A stretch of 64,000 bases of DNA from Stutzerimonas stutzeri (lineage in GTDB: Bacteria; Pseudomonadota; Gammaproteobacteria; Pseudomonadales; Pseudomonadaceae), in the NCBI RefSeq assembly GCF_002909485.1, contig NZ_PPXG01000001.1:62001-126000 (forward strand), written 5' to 3'. The translations under genes and the position numbers were made by a program. Below are positions 28,840-36,641 of this stretch, in pieces; within the stretch, counting starts at the first letter, position 1, and each line of letters begins with the position of its first letter. The notes below the pieces were generated by a model. That model ran no database searches, was not told the DNA's origin, and saw only the letters and a list, made by a program, of their open reading frames with translations.

Positions 28840-29772
28840 TCAGCTCTTGGCCAGCCTGGGGCTCAACCTGCGCAGCAGGTTGAGGGTGATGTTCTGGGCG
28901 ATCGTGGACAGCGCCTGCAGCTTGCTGAGCGGAGAGATCAGCGACAGACACTCACCGAATATCTGAACCAGGAAGTATTCGTAGAGCGGGCGGTTACCGA
29001 TGCGGTTGTAATAGCGCGCCAGCGAGTAGTGGGCGTGCATGGCCATCTGGATGCGCTGTTTGCTTGGCCGCATGGAGAAGATGCCGCCTTCATGGACGCG
29101 GTAGGCAGCCGGGCTGATTTCTTCCATGAACTTGCCTTTGCCGTAGGCGCCAAGCAGCGACCACCAGCAAATATCCAGTACTTCCACGCCGAGCAGTTCC
29201 GGCGGTAGTTCCTGGATAAGGTTGCGAAAGCAGACGGTTAGTGTGGAAAGTGGGCGACCCTGCATCAGCTCGAGAGCGGTGGCATCCTTGCGCAGTTTTC
29301 CAGTCAGCTGCGGGCTTTGAATGATGCCCTGGCTGTTGAACATGAATGCATCGTGATAGGTGATGACGTAGTCGCGGTGCTGTTCGAGGAAATCCACCTG
29401 CTGTTGCAGTTTGCTTGGGTCGGTCCAGTAGTCGTCGCCTTCGCAATAGGCAATGTACTTGCCGCCCGCCCGAGCGAACAGGCGCGTGCTGAACGGCACG
29501 CCGAGGCTGAACTGGTTCTGGGTCTGGTAGATCGGCTTGATGATGCGTGGGTAGCGCGCCGCGTAGTCGGCAATGATCGCAGCGGTGGTGTCGGTCGAAG
29601 CGTCGTCATGGACGATCACCTCGAAGGGAAAATCCGTTTCCTGCTGGAGAAAGCTTTCCAGCGCCTTTCTGATAAACGATGCATGGTTGTACGCCAGGCA
29701 GACGATGCTCAGCAGCGGTTCGGTCTTGCCGCCCCAGCGTTCAATCAAGGCTTGCTCGCTCTTCAATTCCAT
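28840..29772 (-). CDS. Glycosyltransferase family 2
   Basis: This 310-residue GT-A enzyme has the classic start LLSIVCLAYNHASFIRKALES, FPFEVIVHDDASTDTTAAII, the first metal and nucleotide motif, and KYIAYCEGDDYWTDP, the second. A C-terminal amphipathic segment may associate with the membrane. It should transfer one sugar to the lipid-linked intermediate. The start is within the 3' end of the flippase gene (32-base overlap), which points to translational coupling; the ribosome site is weak. Confidence 0.9.
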   Translation of the reverse strand: MELKSEQALIERWGGKTEPLLSIVCLAYNHASFIRKALESFLQQETDFPFEVIVHDDASTDTTAAIIADYAARYPRIIKPIYQTQNQFSLGVPFSTRLFARAGGKYIAYCEGDDYWTDPSKLQQQVDFLEQHRDYVITYHDAFMFNSQGIIQSPQLTGKLRKDATALELMQGRPLSTLTVCFRNLIQELPPELLGVEVLDICWWSLLGAYGKGKFMEEISPAAYRVHEGGIFSMRPSKQRIQMAMHAHYSLARYYNRIGNRPLYEYFLVQIFGECLSLISPLSKLQALSTIAQNITLNLLRRLSPRLAKS

Positions 29773-31303
29773 TTTTGGATGCTCGCTTGGTGATAAGAAG
29801 GTAAAGCGTCAGTACCAGGGACTTCGAGCTGGCAGCGACTGCCAGCAGGCAGATCAGCCCGCTCATGGTGAGCGCCGCCAGGATGTCGAAGCGGTTATCG
29901 CTGGCGATCAGCGCGAACAGCGGCTCGCTGATTGCCAGACCGATTAAGGTCGCGGCGGTGATCCGCAGCATGTCGCGCACCCAGATGCCTTGCAGACCCG
30001 GAGCAAAGCGCCGGTGTACCACTGGAGGCCAGATCGCGAAGGTCGTCAGGCGCAGAAAGAACCAGGCCACCGCAGCGCCGTAGGCGCCATGGACAAGCGC
30101 GGCGTAAACCACGATCGGCACGCTGATGGCGGTGGAAGTCACGCTGTACCAGATGTGCAGGCGCAACTGGCCGTAGGCATATTGCAGGTAGAACTGGAAC
30201 GCGCTGACTGCCATCAGTGCACTGCCGGGCACGTACCAGAACAGCATGGGTTCGCTCCATTGGGCGGCTGCCGCGTCACCGGTCCAGGCGAAGATCAACG
30301 ACTGTCCGTGCCAGGCGATCACTGCGGCCATCGGAAATAGAACGCTGCAGACGAAGCGGCTGGCGTTGAGGTATAGCCGCTCCATGTCGGCGATTCGGCC
30401 TTCGGCGACGAGTACGGTCATGCGCGGCAGCAACGTTTGCACCAGCGGATTGGTCAGGGTCATGATCCCGGTGGTGATTAGCGCCACCAGCGAGAAGTAG
30501 CCGTACTCCTTGAGCAGCAACACCTTGGAAAGGAGCACTTTGTCCAGCTGAGTCAGCACGATCCATAGCAGCGAGGAGAAACACATGCCGCCGGCAAACG
30601 GGAGGATCGGCCGGACGACCTGCCAGTCGATGCCGGTGAACAGCCGTGGACCGGACAGCTGGACGTACGCCTTGCTGGCAAATGCCAGCGTTTCCACCAG
30701 GGCGACGGCCGCTTGGAACAGGAAGAAGTCCAGCGGGTCTTGCGAGACGTAGGCGACCAGAAACAGCCCGCCGAAATAACGCAGGGTGGCGATCAGCATG
30801 TTCGCGGCATTCAGCCAGCCATGCAGCTCCACGCCCTGCAGGCCGCTCTTGTACAGCGTTGCATATAGACGTAGGCCGACCATCAGGCCCATCAGGCTGA
30901 TGCACTGCATGATGGTTCCGGTACTGAGCTCACGAGCCTGTAGCCACGTCTGTGCGATCCAGCCGCTGGCGAGAAAAATAGCCGTGCACGTGGTCAGTAC
31001 GATCGGCAGCAACAGAAGTTCGAAGGAGCGCAGTAAACGCCCGGCGGGCCCCGGTCCGGCCATCAGTTCGGCTTGGCCCCTATAGTGCGCCACCTGGCGT
31101 ACCAGTGCCGGCGACATCCCGGCATCAAGTAGCTGCAGCCAGGCTTGAAGCACGGCGAAGAAGCCGATCAGGCCATACGCCTCTGCTCCCAGATGCGCCA
31201 GATAGAAAGGCAGAATCAGAATGCCGATCAGCAGGGCGTAGGCCTGGCCAAGGTAATTCAGGCCGGTGTTTCGGATCACCGATAGCCGCTTGGGATCTGA
31301 CAT
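29741..31303 (-). CDS. Wzx-type polysaccharide flippase (MATE/MOP superfamily)
   Basis: This 520-residue protein begins MSDPKRLSVIRNTGLNYLGQ and has about twelve to fourteen membrane helices, matching polysaccharide biosynthesis/flippase proteins of the Wzx/PST type. These move the undecaprenyl-linked repeat unit across the inner membrane. I chose ATG 31303 because the 69 extra residues of the longest frame are Arg-rich, unlike the family and overlap the preceding aminotransferase gene. The ribosome site is weak, with GAGG about 14 bases upstream. Confidence 0.9.
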   Translation of the reverse strand: MSDPKRLSVIRNTGLNYLGQAYALLIGILILPFYLAHLGAEAYGLIGFFAVLQAWLQLLDAGMSPALVRQVAHYRGQAELMAGPGPAGRLLRSFELLLLPIVLTTCTAIFLASGWIAQTWLQARELSTGTIMQCISLMGLMVGLRLYATLYKSGLQGVELHGWLNAANMLIATLRYFGGLFLVAYVSQDPLDFFLFQAAVALVETLAFASKAYVQLSGPRLFTGIDWQVVRPILPFAGGMCFSSLLWIVLTQLDKVLLSKVLLLKEYGYFSLVALITTGIMTLTNPLVQTLLPRMTVLVAEGRIADMERLYLNASRFVCSVLFPMAAVIAWHGQSLIFAWTGDAAAAQWSEPMLFWYVPGSALMAVSAFQFYLQYAYGQLRLHIWYSVTSTAISVPIVVYAALVHGAYGAAVAWFFLRLTTFAIWPPVVHRRFAPGLQGIWVRDMLRITAATLIGLAISEPLFALIASDNRFDILAALTMSGLICLLAVAASSKSLVLTLYLLITKRASKNGIEERASLD

Positions 31304-31326
31304 AAGCTGTGAGTAGCCTCGATAAA

Positions 31327-32508
31327 TCAGGAAATGTGTTTGCACTCCGTAGCGGATATGGGCTCGGCGACGCCGAGCATCCCGAACGCTTCGACGAACG
31401 GCTGAAACAGCGTACGGCTCGACTGCGAGCTGTGAACCGACTCCTGAATCAGTGTCTGCACGACCATCTCCTGCACCTTGCGCGGCAAACCTGGATAAAT
31501 CGGCAGGCACATCACCCGGCGGCTCAGTGCGCGGGAGCGGGGCTGCGGCGTCTGTGGTTGCAAGTGCTCAAGCGTGTCCAGCGAGGGGTAAAAGTAACGC
31601 CGCGGATTGACACCGTTTTCATTCAGCTGCGAGCGGCAGCGCAGAAGTTGGTTTTCGTCATCGAGTGCGATAGGGAAATAGCTGTAGTTGCATTGAGATT
31701 CGGGTTGTAGCAACTGCAGGTCAAAATGGTCGGCAAGGCGTTTTTCATAGCGTCGACCGATCTCGGCGCGGCACTCGAGAATGAGTTCGATGTCATCGAG
31801 CACGCACATGCCCATGGCTGCGGAAAACTCATTGAGCTTGGCATTGATGCCAATGCCTTCGATCTGATCGGTGTCGACGATGCCGAAATTACATAGCAGC
31901 CGTACCCGGTCGGCCAATTCGTCGTCGTTGGTGACGATGGCTCCGCCCTCTATGGTGTGAAACAGTTTGGTGGCGTGAAAGCTGAGGGTGCTGATGTCTC
32001 CCCATTTGTAAACGGACTGTCCTTTATGGCGAACGCCGAACGCATGTGCGCCGTCATAAACAACCTTCAGGTTGTGTATGCGCGCAATCTGCTCAATACG
32101 CTCCACATCACAGGGATTGCCGAATACATGGGTGGCAACTATGGCGGATGTGTCCTGTTGTATATGGCGCTCGATCTGGTTCGGGTCAAGATTCCATGTG
32201 GCCGGATCAATGTCGGCGAAGATCGGTTTAATGCCTTCCCACTGTAGCGAGCTGGTGGTGGCCACGAAACTGAACGGAGTGGTAATTGCACTGCCATTGA
32301 TTCCAAGTGCCCGATAGGCAATCTGTAGTGCAATGGTTCCGTTGTTGGTGAGAATGATGTTCCTCACACCTAGATAATCTTTCAGTCGTTGCTCGAGGGC
32401 GGTTACAAGTGGCCCGTTATTGGTGAGCCAGCCAGTGTTGTAGATTCGGTCGATATAAGCTTTGAGTTTGTTTTTGCTGCCCAGGTAAGACTTGGTGACA
32501 TTTATCAT
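31327..32508 (-). CDS. DegT/DnrJ/EryC1/StrS-type sugar aminotransferase
   Basis: This 393-residue PLP enzyme is of the nucleotide-sugar aminotransferase family. Visible motifs are NTGWLTNNGPLVTALE, LTNNGTIALQIAYRAL, TPFSFVATTSS, VYDGAHAFG and SFHATKLFHTIEGGAI, the last holding the Schiff-base lysine. It probably converts a keto-sugar nucleotide into an amino sugar for the repeat unit. A possible 4-keto donor synthase is not encoded nearby. ATG 32508 has AAGGAAA 7 to 13 bases upstream. The C-terminal 40 residues are unusually variable and charged. Confidence 0.92.
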   Translation of the reverse strand: MINVTKSYLGSKNKLKAYIDRIYNTGWLTNNGPLVTALEQRLKDYLGVRNIILTNNGTIALQIAYRALGINGSAITTPFSFVATTSSLQWEGIKPIFADIDPATWNLDPNQIERHIQQDTSAIVATHVFGNPCDVERIEQIARIHNLKVVYDGAHAFGVRHKGQSVYKWGDISTLSFHATKLFHTIEGGAIVTNDDELADRVRLLCNFGIVDTDQIEGIGINAKLNEFSAAMGMCVLDDIELILECRAEIGRRYEKRLADHFDLQLLQPESQCNYSYFPIALDDENQLLRCRSQLNENGVNPRRYFYPSLDTLEHLQPQTPQPRSRALSRRVMCLPIYPGLPRKVQEMVVQTLIQESVHSSQSSRTLFQPFVEAFGMLGVAEPISATECKHIS

Positions 32509-32583
32509 GGTGATTTCCTTATCGAGGCTTTCAGCCATCCGGCTGTTATTCAGCACGCGCGCTCATGAGAGCAGCACGCTAAC

Positions 32584-33354
32584 TCAAACCGGCTGGTGGG
32601 CACCAATCACACTGGCGCGCCGTGCTCTGCGCTGGTTATGCCTGAGGATCATTCGAGTAAGCAGGCTCCCAGCATGCGGATCACCGAAGTGGAATATCGC
32701 GGTTGCGCGTAGCTTCGCCGGATCGCAAGGCTCGTTGGCATGCAGCGATCGATAGCCCCAGAACAGGTAGAGATTGCCTGGCACCAGTTGCAGGCGCTGC
32801 GGCTTGAGAAGACCGATTGCGATCGCTCGAGTAACCAGCTTCCGGCTTAGGCTGTTCTGCAGCAGTACCTTCTCCAGCACGTTGAACAGCACGTATTTGC
32901 GGACTTTGCGAAGGTTGGGAAACAGCAGAAGATCACCGCGTTCCTCGCCTTCACGCGGTATCTCAACCGGAAGCAACGCGGTAACCAGCGAGGCGTCAAA
33001 GTGAAAACAGTTCGACTCCTTTCGTCCCGTTTGACCTTGCACGCAGCGCATAACCAGATAAATGCGGTTGCTGTGAGCGGCCATACCTGCACCGATCCGA
33101 TAGATGTCGGCCAGCAAAGCCCTGAACTCCGGCGCGGCACTCAGTATGGAAAGGAGTGAGCCGGATATTTGTTCTCCGTCGTGAATCGCGAAATACTCCC
33201 CGCGATGCCGTTGCGCCTGGTCAAATACCTGCTCACGCAACTCAATTAATTGATTGCTGTTCAGATAACCGGGCAGGCAAGCGAACCCTTTTCGATTTAT
33301 CTCCCAGGCAATCAGCGCTTTATCCTGAGCTTCCAAGCTATGAAACATGGACAC
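32584..33354 (-). CDS. Phytanoyl-CoA-dioxygenase-like protein (Fe(II)/2-oxoglutarate type)
   Basis: This 256-residue protein is the first gene of the polysaccharide operon. It has features of the PhyH-like dioxygenase fold: GFACLPGYLNSNQLIELREQ early on, the HxD iron pair in CFHFDASLVTALL, and a distal His with a following Arg in RSLHANEPCDPAKLRATAIF. These would be the 2-His-1-carboxylate iron site and the 2-oxoglutarate anchor. Hydroxylation of a sugar or substituent is an inference. GGGAGA lies 6 bases before GTG 33354, which I prefer; ATG 33348 is the alternative. Confidence 0.72.
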   Translation of the reverse strand: MSMFHSLEAQDKALIAWEINRKGFACLPGYLNSNQLIELREQVFDQAQRHRGEYFAIHDGEQISGSLLSILSAAPEFRALLADIYRIGAGMAAHSNRIYLVMRCVQGQTGRKESNCFHFDASLVTALLPVEIPREGEERGDLLLFPNLRKVRKYVLFNVLEKVLLQNSLSRKLVTRAIAIGLLKPQRLQLVPGNLYLFWGYRSLHANEPCDPAKLRATAIFHFGDPHAGSLLTRMILRHNQRRARRASVIGAHQPV

Positions 33355-33514
33355 GATAGTTCTCCCTGCATATATGTCAGGCGAAAAAGTTCTACCCATT
33401 TGCGTGCTGCGAGTGTTTATCAACGCAGTGCTGTCAGGGATAGTGGAGAAGCGAAGGCGATTCGAGATTGACTAGAGCTAAATGTGATTGCGTTTTCTGC
33501 TTTTTATTTTGGTA

Positions 33515-33526
33515 AAGCTACCGCCA
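33515..33526 (-). promoter_or_regulatory. ops-like element, copy 1 (RfaH-type recruitment site)
   Basis: On the minus strand this reads GGCGGTAGCTTT. The first nine bases equal the E. coli ops core GGCGGTAGC. A CTTAGC segment just upstream on the same strand is reminiscent of the JUMPstart sequence. It lies about 160 bases before the first polysaccharide gene, in its presumed leader. Confidence 0.75.
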
Positions 33527-33630
33527 CCGGCATGCTAAGCCGTTGCAGGTTACTTGCTGCGTAATGCTTGCCTTTCAGCAGTAGAACTTCTCGTCTATGC
33601 GAGTATCGCGAGATTGAGGAATGTTCAGGC

Positions 33631-33644
33631 AAAGCTACCGCACC
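33631..33644 (-). promoter_or_regulatory. ops-like element, copy 2
   Basis: On the minus strand this reads GGTGCGGTAGCTTT, sharing GCGGTAGCTTT (11 bases) with copy 1 and lying 116 bases upstream of it in the direction of transcription. It differs from the ops core at one G. A repeat of the same signal in the same orientation makes chance less likely. Confidence 0.6.
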
Positions 33645-34165
33645 CCGGAAACTATCCAGAGGCTTTATACGATACCGATGACGAACAAGCCTACATCGCT
33701 ACTCTACGGAAGCGCTGCTAATCAGGCAGGGGGTTTAACTCTCGTGTCACAAAACTTGACCTGTCCAGTTGGTCTTAAACTGCTTTGCAACGTATTGCTC
33801 CCTGTTGTGAATAGATATCCGTCATAACGTGAACCAAGTCAAGCTGGCGAGCCAAAAAAATGTTGAATCCAGCCATGCCTTGTCAGTCGGGCGCGTTAAC
33901 ATACTGAATTATATTGATTTTTGATTTTGAGGCTGAGCCATGATGACTATCATGGGCCGTTATAGTGAGCGTTATAATTAGCTCCAAGGTGAATAAGAAC
34001 TCGTCGCCTTACTGGTCTTTAGTATCGATTGCATAAGCGGGAGGCTTATTATTCCGAGGGCATTAGGCAACTACTCTTGGAAAGAGTTAATTCTATGAAT
34101 GCTTGGGGGATTCGACCGTTAGTCGAAGGGCGCGCACCTGCTGGGGCGGCAAAGAAGACGCTCAA
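33645..34165. other. AT-rich leader/promoter region upstream of the polysaccharide operon
   Basis: Together with 33355-33644 this makes an 849-base stretch with no gene I can support between the first polysaccharide gene and the tRNAs. It is visibly richer in A+T than the rest of the window. TATAAT occurs on the minus strand at 33908-33913, without a convincing -35 partner, and is only a weak promoter candidate for the operon. A small inverted repeat TTCGAC 34111-34116 / GTCGAA 34122-34127 is present. A 68-codon plus-strand frame at 33621 lacks a ribosome site. Confidence 0.5.
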
Positions 34166-34200
34166 ACGAAAAAGGCCACTCGGTTGAGTGGCCTTTTCGT
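34166..34200 (-). terminator. Terminator of the first tRNA-fMet
   Basis: On the minus strand ACGAAAAGGCCACTC (34186-34200) pairs with GAGTGGCC (34173-34180, + strand complement) around a 4-base loop and ends in TTTTTCGT. It begins 4 bases after the tRNA CCA end and contains matching A and T runs, so it may work in both directions. Confidence 0.9.
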
Positions 34201-34203
34201 ATT

Positions 34204-34280
<77 letters not shown>

Positions 34281-34292
34281 TCTGTGGGGCGC

Positions 34293-34320
34293 ATTCTACA
34301 GTCGGAACACTCGATGTCAA
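34293..34320 (-). promoter_or_regulatory. Promoter of tRNA-fMet copy 1
   Basis: On the minus strand TTGACA (34315-34320) and TAGAAT (34293-34298) are separated by 16 bases. The GC-rich sequence after the -10 box (GCGCCCC) is the usual discriminator of stable RNA promoters. Confidence 0.85.
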
Positions 34321-34418
34321 TCGAAATGAATAAAAAAGGTTAATTTATTCAAAAGGTTAGCCCGGGTCGCGCGGAGAGGAGCTAGCCAAGGGGATGCGCT
34401 TTTTCAGGCGGCAAAAAA

Positions 34419-34442
34419 AAAGCCACTCATCTGAGTGGCTTT
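34419..34442 (-). terminator. Terminator of the second tRNA-fMet
   Basis: AAAGCCACTCA 34419-34429 pairs perfectly with TGAGTGGCTTT 34432-34442 around a 2-base loop. On the minus strand it is followed by a run of T (complement of the A-run 34413-34420), a standard intrinsic terminator 8 bases after the tRNA. Confidence 0.93.
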
Positions 34443-34449
34443 CAAAAAT

Positions 34450-34526
<77 letters not shown>

Positions 34527-34532
34527 ATGCGC

Positions 34533-34560
34533 ATTCTACAGCTTTAAATGCTGCTGTCAC
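34533..34560 (-). promoter_or_regulatory. Promoter of tRNA-fMet copy 2
   Basis: On the minus strand GTGACA (34555-34560) and TAGAAT (34533-34538) are 16 bases apart. The segment CTGTAGAATGCGC around the -10 box is identical to the promoter of copy 1, so promoter and tRNA were duplicated together. Confidence 0.8.
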
Positions 34561-34591
34561 GGGTTTATTTAAAAAAAACCGCGAGTGCCGG

Positions 34592-34771
34592 TCAGGCGTG
34601 CCAGGAGGGCAGGGCGGGAGCGTCGGTAGGGCCGTGGGATGGGCGTGGTGGGGGAGTGCTGGGTGTACGCGGCTGATGTCGCCGCGCGATCCGCATCATG
34701 CCCCAGAGCATGGCGAACGCAACCGTGAGCCAGCCCATCAACATCATTACCAGTATCAGCGCAGGTTCCAT
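34592..34771 (-). CDS. Small single-pass membrane protein
   Basis: This 59-residue frame has a good ribosome site (GAGGGAG about 8 bases before ATG 34771). Residues 3-26 are a strongly hydrophobic, Met-rich helix (ALILVMMLMGWLTVAFAMLW), followed by RIARRH and a proline-rich hydrophilic tail, so the tail is probably cytoplasmic. No family is recognised. Helix, start site and composition support a real gene; a longer frame on the same strand in another phase (34569-34847) looks spurious. Confidence 0.6.
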   Translation of the reverse strand: MEPALILVMMLMGWLTVAFAMLWGMMRIARRHQPRTPSTPPPRPSHGPTDAPALPSWHA

Positions 34772-34920
34772 CCGGTGGCTCCCTCTGTAAATCCATATTC
34801 ATCCTTGTTGATGGGACCCCTATGGTGGCAGGCGGTTCCGGTGCCATCGGTCGCCGCGCATTGCACTCCTATTGGCCAGTGCTGCCCAAACCAATAGATG
34901 GATCACGGGAGATGCCGATC

Positions 34921-35238
34921 ATGCGTATTTACCTAACTGCTTTACTGTTGGTACTCGCTTCCACGGCGGGTGCACAGGGTGCGATGGCCCCGTCTGCTGA
35001 AATGCCGTTAGCGCAGAACACCGGTGCAGCGGACCGCGGGGCAGCCGGAAACGGCTCAATGGGCGTCGGGGATGGTATCGACTACATCGGCGATGATCGA
35101 AAAGCGCCTGCGCAACGTAATGGAACCCAACCATCATCTTCAGAGCAGCTCGACAAATCCGCCGAGCCGGGGCACGGCGGTAACGAAACCGATATGGAGC
35201 ATCGCCGCCGGCCGAAGCTGGAAAAGCGCAGCGATTGA
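34921..35238 (+). CDS. Small exported hydrophilic protein of unknown function
   Basis: This 105-residue protein has a clear signal peptide (MRIYLTALLLVLASTAGAQG) and a mature part without cysteines that is rich in Gly, Asn, Asp and charged residues and looks disordered, ending in a basic cluster. GGGAG lies 9 bases before ATG 34921; ATG 34912 is also in frame. It is followed 30 bases later by a second small exported protein of similar composition, so the pair is probably one operon. Confidence 0.7.
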   Translation: MRIYLTALLLVLASTAGAQGAMAPSAEMPLAQNTGAADRGAAGNGSMGVGDGIDYIGDDRKAPAQRNGTQPSSSEQLDKSAEPGHGGNETDMEHRRRPKLEKRSD

Positions 35239-35268
35239 CGTTGCTCTTCATTACCCGAGGATGTAGCC

Positions 35269-35571
35269 ATGAATCGAATACTCACATCAGTTGCAGCATT
35301 GCTTTTGACCAGTTCTGCCGGCGTTTTTGCAGGCTCGGCGGATAAAACCCACGACAATACCCATCCTCATGGCTCCGCGGATCAGACGTCAGTGGAGTCG
35401 AAATCGAATTCCTCGCCGCGTAATGACAAGTCCTCCATTCATGATGATCGCTCCCGCGAGGGCGAGCAGGATGATGATCTGGGCACCATGGGAACAGGCA
35501 ATACCGGAACAACGGGCGGCATGGGCGCTACCACCGGCACCGATACCATCGGAGGAACGATCGAGGAGTAG
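35269..35571 (+). CDS. Small exported Gly/Thr/Asp-rich protein of unknown function
   Basis: The product is 100 residues: a signal peptide cleaved near AGVFA (residue 21), then a hydrophilic region with several His and Asp (HDNTHPHG), a charged middle and a low-complexity tail of repeated Gly-Thr units (MGTGNTGTTGGMGATTGT). GAGG precedes the ATG. No family is recognised, and it is probably intrinsically disordered in the periplasm. It is the second gene of a small unit ended by the stem-loop at 35613. Confidence 0.7.
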   Translation: MNRILTSVAALLLTSSAGVFAGSADKTHDNTHPHGSADQTSVESKSNSSPRNDKSSIHDDRSREGEQDDDLGTMGTGNTGTTGGMGATTGTDTIGGTIEE

Positions 35572-35612
35572 CTCGGTTGCCAGAGCTGATAACTCATGCG
35601 TGATTCATAAAG

Positions 35613-35645
35613 AAGGCGGGCATACGTACAATGCCCGCCTTTCAT
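35613..35645 (+). terminator. Intrinsic terminator after the small exported proteins
   Basis: AAGGCGGGCAT 35613-35623 pairs perfectly with ATGCCCGCCTT 35631-35641 around a 7-base loop and is followed by a short T stretch. It separates the small-protein unit from dusC. Confidence 0.85.
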
Positions 35646-35661
35646 CATGTATTGGCCTGGT

Positions 35662-36636
35662 ATGCAGATCGCTTTGGCTCCCATGGAGGGGCTGGTCGAC
35701 GGGATTCTACGAGACGTACTAACGCGTATGGGCGGTGTCGACTGGTGCGTCACCGAGTTCATTCGAGTTTCTGATCGTTTATTACCGCAAAGCAGCTTTC
35801 GCAAGCTAGCACCTGAATTGCAGGCTGGGGCTGTCACGCGTTTCGGAACGCCAGTGCGTGTCCAGCTGCTCGGTTCTGACCCTATTTGTCTCGCGGATAA
35901 CGCCGCCTTCGCCGCCTCGCTGGGCGCGCCCGCTATAGATCTCAATTTCGGCTGCCCGGCCAAGACGGTGAACAAGTCGCGCGGCGGGGCCATCCTGCTC
36001 AGGGAACCGGAATTGCTGCACGCCATCCTGTGCGAGGTGCGGCGGGCCGTACCTGCGCATATTCCGGTTACCGCCAAGATGCGCCTGGGCTTCGACAGCC
36101 CGGACGGTGCACTTGATTGCGCTCGGGCGTTGGTCGACGGCGGGGCGGAGCAGCTGGTGGTGCATGCGCGAACGAAGGTCGAGGGCTACAAACCGCCGGC
36201 TCATTGGGAGTGGGTGGCTCGCGTGCAGGAAGTGGTCGCGGTGCCGGTGTACGCCAATGGCGATATCTGGTCCCTGGAAGACTGGCGTCGCTGTCGAGAG
36301 GTCAGCGGTGCGGAGAACATCATGCTGGGTCGCGGCCTGGTTTCGCGGCCAGATCTGGCACGGCAGATCGCCGCAGCCAAACAGGGGCAAAACATCGCCG
36401 AGATGAGTTGGGCAGAGTTCCAGCCCATGCTGGTCGACTTCTGGCAGCAGGCGCGAGGCAAGATCGCACCACGCTATGCGCCCGGCAGACTGAAGCAGTG
36501 GCTGGCCTTGCTTACGCGCAACTACCCCGAGGCGGTGGCGCTGTTCGCCGCACTGCGCCGGGAGAACGATTGCGCGCGGATCGACGCGATGCTCGGGGTC
36601 GAAACCGTCGGTATTCCGGTGGCGGCGCTGGGTTAG
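35662..36636 (+). CDS. dusC: tRNA-dihydrouridine(16) synthase DusC
   Basis: This 324-residue FMN enzyme reduces uridine 16 of tRNAs. It begins [20 protein letters not shown], and has the catalytic Cys in [44 protein letters not shown] and the FMN-phosphate segment [14 protein letters not shown]. The HARTKxEGY wording and length fit DusC rather than DusA or DusB. ATG 35662 and ATG 35647 are both possible; I chose 35662 because the family starts with M(Q/R)(V/I)-x-LAPM and the earlier one abuts the terminator. Confidence 0.93.
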   Translation: MQIALAPMEGLVDGILRDVLTRMGGVDWCVTEFIRVSDRLLPQSSFRKLAPELQAGAVTRFGTPVRVQLLGSDPICLADNAAFAASLGAPAIDLNFGCPAKTVNKSRGGAILLREPELLHAILCEVRRAVPAHIPVTAKMRLGFDSPDGALDCARALVDGGAEQLVVHARTKVEGYKPPAHWEWVARVQEVVAVPVYANGDIWSLEDWRRCREVSGAENIMLGRGLVSRPDLARQIAAAKQGQNIAEMSWAEFQPMLVDFWQQARGKIAPRYAPGRLKQWLALLTRNYPEAVALFAALRRENDCARIDAMLGVETVGIPVAALG

Positions 36637-36641
36637 GCCGA

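Noticed and set aside
33621..33827. 68-codon plus-strand frame upstream of the polysaccharide operon
   Set aside because: It has no ribosome site or motif and overlaps an ops-like element on the opposite strand.
33973..33978. TATAAT on the plus strand as a promoter
   Set aside because: No -35 box at the right distance and no plus-strand gene downstream before the tRNAs.
34111..34127. TTCGAC/GTCGAA repeat near tRNA-fMet as an integration (att) site
   Set aside because: I found no matching tRNA 3' fragment at the other end of the polysaccharide locus and no integrase gene in the window.
34569..34847. 92-codon minus-strand frame
   Set aside because: The 59-residue frame in a different phase has a ribosome site and a membrane helix; this longer one has neither.
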